This document shows positions 26,315-35,638 of a DNA stretch of 64,000 nucleotides, in pieces (positions within the stretch are counted from its first letter, which is position 1; every line of letters begins with the position of its first letter). The notes under the pieces are model-generated. The model had not been told where the DNA came from. It saw nothing but the letters and a program-made list of their open reading frames with translations, and did no database searches. Origin of the DNA: Bacteroidota bacterium (GTDB lineage: Bacteria > Bacteroidota > Bacteroidia > Chitinophagales > Chitinophagaceae); the NCBI GenBank assembly GCA_025363385.1, contig JANYEA010000153.1:1-64000 (forward strand), given 5' to 3'. The position numbers were made by a program, and so were the translations under genes.

Positions 26315-27289
26315 ATGCTTAAAGTTGGCGTTTTTGGAGTGGGACATCTTGGAAAATTTCATCTCAATAATTGGAAAGAAATTGAGGAAGTGAAAATTGT
26401 TGGATTTTTTGATCCAAATAATGACAATGCAAATCAGGTGATTGAACAGTATGGCCTGAAACGTTATATGGATGAAGATAAACTCATGGACGCCTGTGAT
26501 ATTATTGACGTCATCACTCCTACCGACCACCATTATGGAGTATGTATGCAGGCCATAAGAAAAGGGAAACATGTGTTTGTAGAGAAACCACTAGCAAATA
26601 CAATCCAGGAAGGAAGAGACATTGTAAATATTGTGAGGGAAGCAAATGTAAAAGTACAAGTTGGTCACGTGGAAAGGTTTAATCCTGCCTTTTTAGCATT
26701 AAAAGATATGAACCTAAATCCTATGTTCATTGAGGTTCATAGACTAGCACAATTTAATCCTAGAGGAACAGAAGTCAGTGTAATACTTGACCTAATGATT
26801 CATGATATTGATATTATATTGAGTCTCGTTAAAAGTGATGTAAAACATATTTCAGCAAGTGGTGTAGCAGTAATGACGGACACTCCAGACATAGCAAACG
26901 TTCGTATAGAATTTAATAACGGCTGTGTAGCTAATTTAACAAGTAGTCGAATTAGTATGAAGAAGATGCGTAAAATGCGACTTTTTCAACCAAACTCCTA
27001 TATAGGAATTGATTTTCTTGAAAAGAAAACAGAAATCATCAAGTTGAAACAACCAGAAGACACAAACGTTTTCTCCTTTGATATTGAAACGCATAACGGA
27101 AAAAAAACAATCGCAATTGCAAATCCTATTATAAACCAACAAAATGCAATTAAATTAGAATTAGAATCATTTGTAGATTCCATTATTACCAATTCTCCTA
27201 CAGTTGTTAGTGAAATAGATGGATTTCTTGCAATGGAGGTTGCACACCAAATACTGGAAAAAATTAATAGTACCAGTATCCTGGTTTAA
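26315..27289 (+). CDS. Gfo/Idh/MocA family oxidoreductase
   Basis: A 324-residue NAD(P)-dependent enzyme. The N-terminal Rossmann motif is GVFGVGHLGKFHL, EKPLANTIQEGRDIV carries the catalytic Lys of the family, and VGHVERFNPAF leads to the C-terminal alpha/beta domain with DLMIHDIDIILSLV. Such enzymes oxidise or epimerise nucleotide sugars or free sugars. It is followed after 4 bases by the second initiating sugar transferase, so a role in making a polysaccharide precursor is likely. Confidence 0.85.
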   Translation: MLKVGVFGVGHLGKFHLNNWKEIEEVKIVGFFDPNNDNANQVIEQYGLKRYMDEDKLMDACDIIDVITPTDHHYGVCMQAIRKGKHVFVEKPLANTIQEGRDIVNIVREANVKVQVGHVERFNPAFLALKDMNLNPMFIEVHRLAQFNPRGTEVSVILDLMIHDIDIILSLVKSDVKHISASGVAVMTDTPDIANVRIEFNNGCVANLTSSRISMKKMRKMRLFQPNSYIGIDFLEKKTEIIKLKQPEDTNVFSFDIETHNGKKTIAIANPIINQQNAIKLELESFVDSIITNSPTVVSEIDGFLAMEVAHQILEKINSTSILV

Positions 27290-27293
27290 ATGA

Positions 27294-28685
27294 ATGGAAA
27301 ACAATTTTAGGAATAGCACCATTTATGCACTTAGTGATTATATATTTTCCATAATCAGTTGGTTTCTATTTAAAAGTGTTGCATTGCCCATTCAATTTTT
27401 TTTCATATCAGCAAACTCATTTTTTTCCAATCAATTCATCAAAGAATTTCTTTTAATACCCGCAGTATGGGTTTCCTGGTATTTATTATTAGGCAGTTAT
27501 CAGAAATCACTTTATCAAAAATCAAGATTAAACGAATTAACAGATACCATTCTCAATTCTTCATTAGGTTTACTTATTATTTGGATGCTCAACTTTCCAA
27601 ATAATAGCGTTGCATTTTTAAGTATTTATTTACTTATCCAGTTTTCTGTTATTTTTATTGGCAGGGCCATTATTTTAGAAAGAGTTAAAAAAGATATTAT
27701 TCAAAAAAGAGTGTTCTTCAATACACTTTTTATTGGAAATAATGCAAACTCCGAAACCATTTACAAAGAACTTATCAAAAACTTTTCTTATCTGGGCTTT
27801 AAACCAATTGGATATTTGGCTTCTAACGAAGATTCGAAAAACGGGTTAAATAAATATTTGAAGTGTTTAGGTGATGTTAGTGATTTACACAAAGTAATTG
27901 ATGAAGAAAAAATAGATCAAGTAATTATTTCTGTTGATAAAAAACAATATTTAGAAGCAGAAATCATAATCAATTCATTGATTGAAAAAGAAGTGCATAT
28001 CAAAATCGCACCCAACATGATTGATATCATATCTGGATCAGTTAAAACCAATAACGTATTTGGTGCTACGCTTATAGATTTGGAAAATGAATTACTTCCT
28101 CATTGGCAACAAAACATAAAGCGTCTTTTCGATATTTGTTTTTCCATATTCAATCTTCTCATTTTAAGCCCCCTATTGTTTTTAGTTGCTATAATTACAA
28201 AATTAACTTCCGAAGGAAATATCATATATTCACAAGAACGGGTTGGACTTAAAGGCAGGACTTTTCATATCTATAAATTTAGGAGCATGAATGCTCATGC
28301 AGAATCCAATGGTCCAGCTCTTTCTTCCGACAATGATATACGCATTACAAAATGGGGAAAATTTATGCGTAAATGGCGAATCGATGAATTGCCACAATTA
28401 TGGAATATTTTGACTGGTAGCATGAGTTTTGTTGGGCCAAGACCAGAAAGAAGAATTTATATTGATGCCATTTTAAAAAAAGCTCCTTATTATCGTTTTT
28501 TACTTAAAGTCAAGCCTGGGCTTACTTCCTGGGGAATGGTTCAATTTGGCTATGCTTCCTCTATTTCCGAAATGATTGAAAGAATGAAATATGACCTTAT
28601 GTATATAGAAAATATTTCGCTCTTGCTCGACTTTAAAATAATGATTCACACTATTCGCATCATACTTTTAGGAAAAGGCAAATAA
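27294..28685 (+). CDS. Polyprenyl glycosylphosphotransferase (WcaJ-like)
   Basis: A 463-residue membrane enzyme of the classic long type. Four to five N-terminal helices are followed by a nucleotide-binding-like domain (FNTLFIGNNANSETIYKEL) and the C-terminal sugar transferase domain with KRLFDICFSIFNLLILSP, YKFRSMNAHAE, WRIDELPQLWNIL, FVGPRPERR and KPGLTSWGMVQFGYASS. It should transfer a hexose-1-phosphate to undecaprenyl phosphate and begin a repeat unit. This is the second such enzyme in the window, with a different N-terminal architecture from the one at 20847-22064. It lies between Gfo/Idh and FemAB-like genes. Confidence 0.85.
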   Translation: MENNFRNSTIYALSDYIFSIISWFLFKSVALPIQFFFISANSFFSNQFIKEFLLIPAVWVSWYLLLGSYQKSLYQKSRLNELTDTILNSSLGLLIIWMLNFPNNSVAFLSIYLLIQFSVIFIGRAIILERVKKDIIQKRVFFNTLFIGNNANSETIYKELIKNFSYLGFKPIGYLASNEDSKNGLNKYLKCLGDVSDLHKVIDEEKIDQVIISVDKKQYLEAEIIINSLIEKEVHIKIAPNMIDIISGSVKTNNVFGATLIDLENELLPHWQQNIKRLFDICFSIFNLLILSPLLFLVAIITKLTSEGNIIYSQERVGLKGRTFHIYKFRSMNAHAESNGPALSSDNDIRITKWGKFMRKWRIDELPQLWNILTGSMSFVGPRPERRIYIDAILKKAPYYRFLLKVKPGLTSWGMVQFGYASSISEMIERMKYDLMYIENISLLLDFKIMIHTIRIILLGKGK

Positions 28686-28712
28686 TCATTCAAAGAAGTA
28701 TTTAAGATACCA

Positions 28713-29645
28713 ATGGGAACCCAAATCCAGATACTACATTCGAAAGAAATTGATCCTGAAAAATGGGATCATTGCATAAACAATAGCAGTAACTCATTGA
28801 TATATGCTGGATATAATTATCTTACTAATCAATGTATCAACTGGTCGGGATTAATCATTAATAATTATCATACAGTTCTCCCTTTACCCTGGAAAAAAAA
28901 ATGGGGAATTAGATATATATATGCTCCTGCTTTTATACAACAATTGGGATTTTTTGGTAACCTCGTTGATCTACCTATTACACAAATCATGGATAGAATT
29001 AAAGAATTTGCAAAATTTGGAGACCTTTTTTTAAACTACCAAAATAAAGAACTTTTATCAAATCTGGATTTTGTTGAAAAGACAAATTATATCTTAGGCC
29101 TTGACAATTCTTATCCAAAAATTCATTCTAACTACGCACAGGATTTACTTAAAAACTTACAAAAATCAGAGAAACACAACCTTCAATACTTACAAACTGT
29201 TTCTATCGAAAACACAATCGAACAATTTCAAATTAATTACCAGAATCGCTTTCCTCAATTCAATACAAAAACTTTTCAGAACTTAAAAAACACCTGCAAA
29301 GAGCTTGCAGAAAATAATCAATGTTTTACTCGTTCCGTTTGTTATGAAACAACTGATCAAGTTATTTCAACAGCACTTCTATTAAGAGATAATAAACGAC
29401 TTTATCTTTTACTAAATAGCACTAGCTTAACTGGCAGGTCATTATCAGCAAATCATTTTTTGATAGATAGTATTATAAGGGAATATTGTGAAGAAGCACT
29501 TATTTTCGATTTTGAAGGATCTGAAAGAAAAGGGATCAAAGACTTCTATCAATCATTTCAACCAATAAATCAACCTTATTTTCATGTTAGATTTAATAAT
29601 CTCCCTTTCTTAATTAATCTGATTCGAGCCTTATGGATAAAATAA
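28713..29645 (+). CDS. FemAB/GNAT-like acyltransferase
   Basis: A 310-residue soluble protein with no signal peptide. Features of the FemAB-like, BioF2-type acetyltransferase group are YAPAFIQQLGFFG in the first half and ISTALLLRDNKRLYLLLNST followed by LIFDFEGSERKGIKDFYQSF in the second. These proteins add amino acid or acyl groups to cell-envelope sugars or lipids. It is the third gene of a unit with the Gfo/Idh enzyme and the second initiating sugar transferase, so it may decorate the same glycan. The specific reaction is unknown. Confidence 0.65.
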   Translation: MGTQIQILHSKEIDPEKWDHCINNSSNSLIYAGYNYLTNQCINWSGLIINNYHTVLPLPWKKKWGIRYIYAPAFIQQLGFFGNLVDLPITQIMDRIKEFAKFGDLFLNYQNKELLSNLDFVEKTNYILGLDNSYPKIHSNYAQDLLKNLQKSEKHNLQYLQTVSIENTIEQFQINYQNRFPQFNTKTFQNLKNTCKELAENNQCFTRSVCYETTDQVISTALLLRDNKRLYLLLNSTSLTGRSLSANHFLIDSIIREYCEEALIFDFEGSERKGIKDFYQSFQPINQPYFHVRFNNLPFLINLIRALWIK

Positions 29646-29753
29646 AACCCAAAAACTCATTTGCAGTTAAATCTCTCAGATATTCTACTTCTAAATAAAT
29701 GCAGTACCTCCTCCCAGTATCACTGCAGAAGAGGGAAGCAAGGAAATATAAAA

Positions 29754-29960
29754 TTATCGATTGGCCGTTTTTAATTCTCGAATTCCAGTAAATGCTTTGT
29801 CTTTGTAGAACAACGGACTTAAAATATCGCTCATATCTTTATTACCTTAAAGGCTATTTGCAAATTTTGCAACTGCATTATCATTAGCATCAGCACTTGA
29901 AATTCCACTTACAAAAAAGAAAAACAAAACTAGTAATTTAAAAACCCGGTTTGGATACAT
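29754..29960 (-). pseudogene. Small secreted protein gene broken by an in-frame TAA
   Basis: ATG at 29960 starts MYPNRVFKLLVLFFFFVSGI, a clear signal peptide, followed by SADANDNAVAKFANSL and TAA at 29847-29849. The same frame continues without a break for 30 more codons (GNKDMSDILSPLFYKDKAFT) to a stop at 29754. The intact protein would have about 68 residues. Either the first stop is a nonsense mutation or this is a remnant of a longer gene. It lies directly downstream of the DUF4833 gene on the same strand. The rest of the 364-base gap holds nothing else I can name. Confidence 0.4.
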
Positions 29961-30009
29961 GATTTATTTAATATCAGGAATGTGACTACTTATATTCTTT
30001 AGAATTGCA

Positions 30010-30555
30010 TTAGATCTTCATCCTTTCAACAACTTCAATCCCTGAATTAGGATCAATCCCTTTTAATTCAACATATTCAATATTTGGCACCCAGAAAGAA
30101 CCACCATTCACTCTAATAAAAACTTGTTTTAAAATAGCTTGCTGTTTATTAATATCTGTAAAAACATAGAATTTATTATCAGTCGACTTCTTCAAATACA
30201 TAATCTTCTTTTTATAAGAAACAAAATGAATTTCATAATTTTCTTTACTAATCATTTTAGATTTTATTCCATAAGCAAAATTTCTTTGAATATAATTCAG
30301 GTCGTCGTGTTGCCCTTTTTCTGCATAGCGAATCCAAAAAACATGCACAGGCTCATCTTCATTTAATACTCCATTTTTAAAGTTCAACTCATAAATCAAC
30401 GTATTGATATTTGGGTCTCTTTGCATAAAAAAAAGCTGATTCGCATTTCCAGATGGAGTTGGATACCTTGTATCTCTTTGGGCAAATCCTTGCTTTGTAA
30501 TCATAAGTAGCAGCAAAAAAAACAATATAACAGAATATTTAATAAGAATTCTCAT
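30010..30555 (-). CDS. DUF4833-type secreted protein
   Basis: A 181-residue protein with a signal peptide (LLLLMITKQGFAQ). The mature chain starts with TPSGNANQLFFMQRDPNINT and continues through NTLIYELNF and VHVFWIRYAEKG, which I recognise as the DUF4833 pattern of Bacteroidota. It is probably periplasmic and beta-rich. The function is unknown. It lies upstream of the broken small secreted gene on the same strand. Confidence 0.65.
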   Translation of the reverse strand: MRILIKYSVILFFLLLLMITKQGFAQRDTRYPTPSGNANQLFFMQRDPNINTLIYELNFKNGVLNEDEPVHVFWIRYAEKGQHDDLNYIQRNFAYGIKSKMISKENYEIHFVSYKKKIMYLKKSTDNKFYVFTDINKQQAILKQVFIRVNGGSFWVPNIEYVELKGIDPNSGIEVVERMKI

Positions 30556-30689
30556 GCTAATTTGCTTACCTCTTTTTTCAATATTAGTTTACTGAATGAA
30601 GAGATGGTTTTAGAAAAGGAAATATCAGTAAATTTAAGAACAAACCTTCAAAATATTTTTCGTTCATCTTTTTCTTAAAGATTGTCTTT

Positions 30690-31373
30690 TTATTTTATGG
30701 GCTTCATTACTGCAAAATAGATCTCAGAACGTATTTCAAAACCCAATCCAAGATATAAATCAATTGCACGTTGGTTATCCTGCCGTACGTGCAAAAAAGC
30801 AGATTTACCAGATCTTAGTATTTGTAATAAAAGATGATTTACCAAAGCAGCAGCATAGCCTTTTCCAGAACATGATGGATGTGTACAAACTGCACTTATT
30901 TCAGTAAACTTTGAAAGATGTAACCGTTCTCCTGCCATTGCCACTAATTGGCCATTTTCAAATACACCTACATAATTGCCAAATTCGATAGTTCGCTGCG
31001 TAAAAGGCCCCGGCTTTGTTAGTGCAGTTAATTCTATCATTGAGGGTATATGTTCGTTGCCAAGAGCTTGTATGGCAACTTCAGATCCCAAAAATGGTTT
31101 CAGGTTAGTGCATATCAATTGATATAACCCAAGAGAAAAAATCAATTCAAAATTCCCAGAAAGAACAAAAGGCTTAGCTACCAAAGTTGAAACTGTTCTT
31201 CCAGCTGGTAAAAAGTTGAAAAGGTTTTGCTGAGATGCAAATTTCCAATTTGGTAAGGCAACAAAAGGTGAAACTTCGGGAGTAAAAATGGCAATGGTTT
31301 CTGTTCCCTGGTTCATTTTTACATCTATACTATTCAGCGAATGCCAAATTGGATTATTTAATGTATGAATCAA
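30690..31373 (-). CDS. GNAT family N-acetyltransferase
   Basis: A 227-residue protein whose C-terminal half is a GNAT domain of the FR47-like type. It has VGVFENGQLVAMAGERL, the acetyl-CoA loop CTHPSCSGKGYAAAL, and FLHVRQDNQRAIDLYLGLGF before the final strand. The N-terminal half is poorly conserved and may bind the acceptor. It lies just past the hydrogenase operon terminator and is a separate transcript. The substrate is unknown. Confidence 0.8.
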   Translation of the reverse strand: MIHTLNNPIWHSLNSIDVKMNQGTETIAIFTPEVSPFVALPNWKFASQQNLFNFLPAGRTVSTLVAKPFVLSGNFELIFSLGLYQLICTNLKPFLGSEVAIQALGNEHIPSMIELTALTKPGPFTQRTIEFGNYVGVFENGQLVAMAGERLHLSKFTEISAVCTHPSCSGKGYAAALVNHLLLQILRSGKSAFLHVRQDNQRAIDLYLGLGFEIRSEIYFAVMKPIK

Positions 31374-31419
31374 TTATTCTTATATTAATGAAATTCAAAG
31401 ATAACCTTGTAAATGAAAA

Positions 31420-31463
31420 TAAAATAAAAAGCTTCATCCATTCATGTAAGAATAGATGAAGCT
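31420..31463 (-). terminator. Intrinsic terminator of the hydrogenase structural operon
   Basis: On the minus strand AGCTTCATC and GATGAAGCT form a perfect 9-bp stem with a 16-nt loop, followed by TTTTTATTTTATTTT. It lies 26 bases after the hyaD stop and ends the hyaABCD transcript. Confidence 0.8.
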
Positions 31464-31488
31464 CCTTTAATACAAAATAAGTATTCAG

Positions 31489-31971
31489 TTAAACCAGCAC
31501 TGTTTTATCCTGAAGTTGATTGGCAAGTGCTAATACTTTTTCAATTAAAACTGGTATGGCTTTCTGAACTACCGGTGTAAGTTCAATCCCTTGTTGCTGT
31601 ATCGATTCTATACTAACCACGAATAAATATATTTCCGGCATTTTATCCATTAACTGCAGTGCGTTTACCATGTCTCGTAAACCAATATCATGAGTACTCA
31701 TGGCCCTTGGAAAATCTTTGGCAAATTTTGGTTGTATTAATCGAATGGTTCCAGGTTCATTATTATCCAAAGTTGCATCAATTAATATTACTTTTTCGTG
31801 CACTTCAAAAAACTCGAGCAAATGAAACCCGCCAGTTCCTCCGTCCACTACATCAATAGTATCTGCGATGGGTAACTTTTGTAAGGCTAATGCAGTTTGC
31901 ACACCTACCCCTTCATCACCCATTAAGTAATTCCCTATACCCAAAATTAAAAGGTCAGACATCTTTATCAT
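31489..31971 (-). CDS. hyaD: Hydrogenase maturation protease HyaD/HupD
   Basis: A 160-residue endopeptidase of the HycI/HupD family. Typical motifs are LGIGNYLMGDEGVG, VDGGTGGFHLL and LIDATLDNNEPGT, which carry the acidic and His residues that bind nickel in the large-subunit precursor. STHDIGLRDMVNAL is also typical. It removes the C-terminal extension of HyaB after nickel insertion. Its ATG overlaps the cytochrome stop (ATGA), so translation is coupled. ATG at codon 4 is an alternative start. A terminator follows. Confidence 0.9.
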   Translation of the reverse strand: MIKMSDLLILGIGNYLMGDEGVGVQTALALQKLPIADTIDVVDGGTGGFHLLEFFEVHEKVILIDATLDNNEPGTIRLIQPKFAKDFPRAMSTHDIGLRDMVNALQLMDKMPEIYLFVVSIESIQQQGIELTPVVQKAIPVLIEKVLALANQLQDKTVLV

Positions 31972-32702
31972 GCTTTATTTTTTGGTTCGTTAGGAGTATG
32001 GTGCTCTTCGTTTTGGAATACTTCTTCTTCAATAAATTTCCATCCACCGCCCATACTACTTATTTCACCGCGGCCTTCAACATAGTCGTGATAAAAAACA
32101 AGATATACATGTATTACAGCGAAAAGAATAAAGAACCACATTGACCAATGGTGAACGGTTCTGATAAAACTATCTCCACCAAACATAAATGGCACCCATG
32201 CAAATAATTTTGGTAACCACCATGTACTCATGGATGCATATAAACCAAAGCCCGTTAAACACTGCACCAAAAATGCTAGGAAAGTAAAGAAGTAAATAAA
32301 ACCTGCCATCGCATTGTGTCCAATGCTGATATGTTCTTTCCCACGCATCATCAGGATATCGATTTTAAAGACATGCCACATTTCTCTAAAGAATTTTTTG
32401 GAAGTTGGTATGAACTGATTCCAGTTCGCATATTTATTCCCCACAAATCCCCAATAAATTCTAAACAGAAAATTGAAAAAGAAAATATACGATGCGATAA
32501 AATGTGCCACACGAACCCAACCCATTGTAAATTGATTGGCTGCTTCCTGGTGGCTTTGTATTGCCAATGGATTAGCAATAAAAAAACCTGTAATGATGAG
32601 TACAATAATTGCCAAGGCATTTAACCAATGATAATAGCGAACTGGCAATTCCCAAACATATACACGACGCAACCGATGAACATGCAAAAATTTCGTTTTC
32701 AT
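31968..32702 (-). CDS. hyaC: Ni/Fe-hydrogenase b-type cytochrome subunit
   Basis: A 244-residue inner membrane protein with four to five helices. RVYVWELPVRYYHWLNALAI starts the first helix with one haem ligand His; further His occur in VAHFIASYIFFF and VHHWSMWFFILFAVIHVYL. It takes electrons from the small subunit and passes them to quinone, and it anchors the enzyme to the periplasmic face. It follows hyaB after 25 bases and overlaps hyaD. Confidence 0.9.
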   Translation of the reverse strand: MKTKFLHVHRLRRVYVWELPVRYYHWLNALAIIVLIITGFFIANPLAIQSHQEAANQFTMGWVRVAHFIASYIFFFNFLFRIYWGFVGNKYANWNQFIPTSKKFFREMWHVFKIDILMMRGKEHISIGHNAMAGFIYFFTFLAFLVQCLTGFGLYASMSTWWLPKLFAWVPFMFGGDSFIRTVHHWSMWFFILFAVIHVYLVFYHDYVEGRGEISSMGGGWKFIEEEVFQNEEHHTPNEPKNKA

Positions 32703-32727
32703 CCGTTAATTTTTAATTGTTAATGAA

Positions 32728-34452
32728 CTATTCACCCACTACACTAATTCTGCTGATGGTTTTACCATCTTCGTCATATAAGTGAACACTACAAGCCATG
32801 CATGGGTCGAAACTATGAATGGTTCGCAGAATTTCTAATGGTTGTTGTTCGTTAGCAACCGGTGTATCAATCAATGATGACTCATAAGCTGATAATTGTC
32901 CCTTACTATCTCTTGGAGAAGCATTCCATGTTGTTGGAACCACTAATTGATAGTTAGAAATTTTCTGGTCGTCTATATTAATCCAGTGTGCAAGAGCACC
33001 ACGTGGCGCTTCTGCATGACCCACACCAAAAGAGTGTTTAGCCCAGGTTGCAGGATCGAAATTGCTGGTTTCAGCCATTTTAACATCCCCTTTCTTAATA
33101 TTGGAAATTAATTGATCAAAGAATTCTAAAGACCATTGTGCAGTTAATACACTTTCTAATCCCCGTGCCGCTGTTCTTCCCAAAGTAGAGAACAATGCAG
33201 TAATTGGAACATTCAAATCTTTCAGAGCCTTATCAACTACTTCTTTGAATTCAGGTCTGCCACTAGCATAACCAACTAACATACGGGAAAGTGGTCCTAC
33301 TTCCATTGCATGACCTTTCCATCTGGGTGTTTTGAGATAACTATATTTCTCTTTGGTATTCAAATTCTGGAAAGGAGGTTTAGGGCCAGAGTATTTGATA
33401 TTAGTTTCACCTTTCCAAGGATGTAATCCAACATCATTTCCCCCTTTGTATTCATACCAGGAGTTGGTAATGAATTCTTGTACTTCATCGTCTTTGCGTA
33501 AATCTACTTCATGAAGTTTACTGACATCTTTATTCAAAATAGCACCTGCAGGGAACTTATATCCATTCGCGTCTTTGATACCATTAGTTGGCAAATCACC
33601 ATACACTAAATAATTGCCCAAACCTCCACCAATACTTCCCCAATCTTTATAGAATGAAGCGATAGCCATTAAATCTGGAATATATACCTGCTCTATGAAT
33701 TCTTTACCTTGCTTCAGTAATTGTTCTACTTCTGCTAACCTTTCTGCATTGATACCACTTACATCATCAATCCCAATGGAACAAGCCATCCCCCCTACTA
33801 AATAGTTTGGATGGGGATTTTTACCACCAAAAATTGCATGAACTTTTACAATTTCTTTCTGCCACTCTAGTGCTTCTAAATAGTGGGCTAGTCCGATTAA
33901 ATTAACTTCAGCTGGTAATTTATACGCTGGGTGGCCCCAATATCCATTTGCAAAAATGCCCAATTGGCCACTAGCAACAAATTTTTTAACCCTTGTTTGA
34001 ATATCGCTAAAATATCCTGGAGAGCTTTTAGGCCATTTTGATATACTCTGAGCTAATTCTGACGTTTTCTTTGGATCTGCCTGCAAGGCATTTACCACAT
34101 CAACCCAGTCCATTGCATGCAAATGATAAAAATGCACCACATGATCGTGCATATATAAGGCACAGAACATAATGTTACGAACCAATTCTGCATTGGCAGG
34201 AACATTGATACCTAAAGCATCTTCTACACAACGTACAGAAGCTAATGAATGTGTGGAGGTACATACGCCACATACCCTACCTACAAATGCCCATGCATCT
34301 CTTGGGTCACGGCCTTTTAAAATTTCTTCAAGCAAACGTACCATGGTGCCGCTGCTAAAAGCATCTTTGATTTTACCATTTTCGATATCTGCTTCAATGC
34401 GCAGGTGTCCTTCTATTCTGGTAATTGGGTCTACAACTATTCTCTTACTCAT
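32728..34452 (-). CDS. hyaB: [NiFe] hydrogenase large subunit
   Basis: A 574-residue catalytic subunit. The N-terminus has ITRIEGHLRIE and the L1 motif RVCGVCTSTH (Cys61, Cys64). The C-terminal L2 motif is DPCMACSVH (Cys551, Cys554), which together with L1 gives the four Cys ligands of the Ni-Fe site. After His557 comes a 17-residue extension (LYDEDGKTISRISVVGE) that HyaD should cleave. It has no signal peptide and is exported together with HyaA. The gene follows hyaA after 24 bases. Confidence 0.95.
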   Translation of the reverse strand: MSKRIVVDPITRIEGHLRIEADIENGKIKDAFSSGTMVRLLEEILKGRDPRDAWAFVGRVCGVCTSTHSLASVRCVEDALGINVPANAELVRNIMFCALYMHDHVVHFYHLHAMDWVDVVNALQADPKKTSELAQSISKWPKSSPGYFSDIQTRVKKFVASGQLGIFANGYWGHPAYKLPAEVNLIGLAHYLEALEWQKEIVKVHAIFGGKNPHPNYLVGGMACSIGIDDVSGINAERLAEVEQLLKQGKEFIEQVYIPDLMAIASFYKDWGSIGGGLGNYLVYGDLPTNGIKDANGYKFPAGAILNKDVSKLHEVDLRKDDEVQEFITNSWYEYKGGNDVGLHPWKGETNIKYSGPKPPFQNLNTKEKYSYLKTPRWKGHAMEVGPLSRMLVGYASGRPEFKEVVDKALKDLNVPITALFSTLGRTAARGLESVLTAQWSLEFFDQLISNIKKGDVKMAETSNFDPATWAKHSFGVGHAEAPRGALAHWINIDDQKISNYQLVVPTTWNASPRDSKGQLSAYESSLIDTPVANEQQPLEILRTIHSFDPCMACSVHLYDEDGKTISRISVVGE

Positions 34453-34476
34453 ACAATTATTTTGTATAATTAGGTA

Positions 34477-35607
34477 TTAAGATTTTAATTCGTGTTCGCT
34501 TTGCTTGCCTTCTTCCTCAAGGCCTAGAATCAGTTTTTTCTTGCGTACATTAGTCATTACAGCATGTCCTGCTAAAGCAGCTGCAGTAACACCCAGTGCC
34601 ACTTTTCCAACTGTATCTGCATTGGCTTCAATTCCAAATCCAGCAAAGGATGAACCTCTTTCATATAATCTGCCATTATCCCAATAGTTTTCTTCACTGC
34701 AACCAATACATGGGTGACCAGATTGTATTGGAAAACTTGTTCCATTATTCCATTTCATCACACCACAGGCATTGTAAGTAGATGGTCCTTTACAACCTAC
34801 TTTGTATAAGCAATATCCTTTTCTGGCATTTTCATCATCAAAGGTTTCTACGTATAGTCCTGCATCATAGAATGGTCTACGATAACAAGTATCGTGTACA
34901 CGTTTGCTATAGAACGCTTTAGGGCGACCTAATTTATCCAATTCAGGTATACGACCGAATGTAAGTAAGTGTACAATTACACCTGCCATCACTTCTCCAA
35001 TTGGAGGACAACCGGGTACTTTAATAACAGGTTTACCTTTTACTAATTTATGTATAGGAGTTGCTTTAGTTGGGTTTGGTTTAGCCGATTGTACACAACC
35101 GTTGCTGGCGCAACTTCCCCAAGCAATAATTGCCTGAGCGTTTTCAGCTGCTTCTTCCAATATTTGAAGAGAGGTTTTACCACCAATCATGCAATAAACA
35201 CCATCTGCTCCCATTGGAACGCTGCCTTCTACACAAAGGATATATTTGCCCTTGTATTTAGTCATGGTGTCTTGCAAACATTTTTCAGCTTGAAATCCAG
35301 AAGCTGCCATCAATGTTTCAGTATAATCTAATGAAATCTTATCTAGCAGAATATCTGCTACAATAGGATGTGAGGATCTGATAAAACTCTCACTGCAACA
35401 GGTACATTCTTGAAAATGTAACCAGATTACAGGAAGCCTTGGTTGAGTTTCAAGTGCTTTTGCAACCTGACCCATCGCTGAATTTTCAAGACCGATAAAG
35501 GCAGTCATCATACTTACAAACTGAAGAAAGTCGCGTCGGCTATAACCCTTACGTTCTACCTCTTCATAATAAGTAGGCTGTTTCATTGGAACAAGCTCGT
35601 TAGACAT
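34477..35607 (-). CDS. hyaA: [NiFe] hydrogenase small subunit, six-Cys oxygen-tolerant type
   Basis: The ORF reaches 35703, but the start at codon 33 (35607, MSNELVPMKQ) fits the family and gives 376 residues. A twin-arginine signal SRRDFLQF (Tat export) precedes the mature chain. The proximal-cluster region reads ECTCCSESF (Cys68, 70, 71) and later GSCASNGCVQ (Cys166, 171) and PGCPPIG (Cys200). The extra Cys at 70 and 171 match the two supernumerary residues of oxygen-tolerant group 1 enzymes such as E. coli Hyd-1. Further Cys/His for the other two clusters follow. A C-terminal helix (VALGVTAAALAGHAVM) anchors it in the membrane. Confidence 0.93.
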   Translation of the reverse strand: MSNELVPMKQPTYYEEVERKGYSRRDFLQFVSMMTAFIGLENSAMGQVAKALETQPRLPVIWLHFQECTCCSESFIRSSHPIVADILLDKISLDYTETLMAASGFQAEKCLQDTMTKYKGKYILCVEGSVPMGADGVYCMIGGKTSLQILEEAAENAQAIIAWGSCASNGCVQSAKPNPTKATPIHKLVKGKPVIKVPGCPPIGEVMAGVIVHLLTFGRIPELDKLGRPKAFYSKRVHDTCYRRPFYDAGLYVETFDDENARKGYCLYKVGCKGPSTYNACGVMKWNNGTSFPIQSGHPCIGCSEENYWDNGRLYERGSSFAGFGIEANADTVGKVALGVTAAALAGHAVMTNVRKKKLILGLEEEGKQSEHELKS

Positions 35608-35638
35608 ATGTGTTGGTTTTAATTGGTAAATGCACTTA

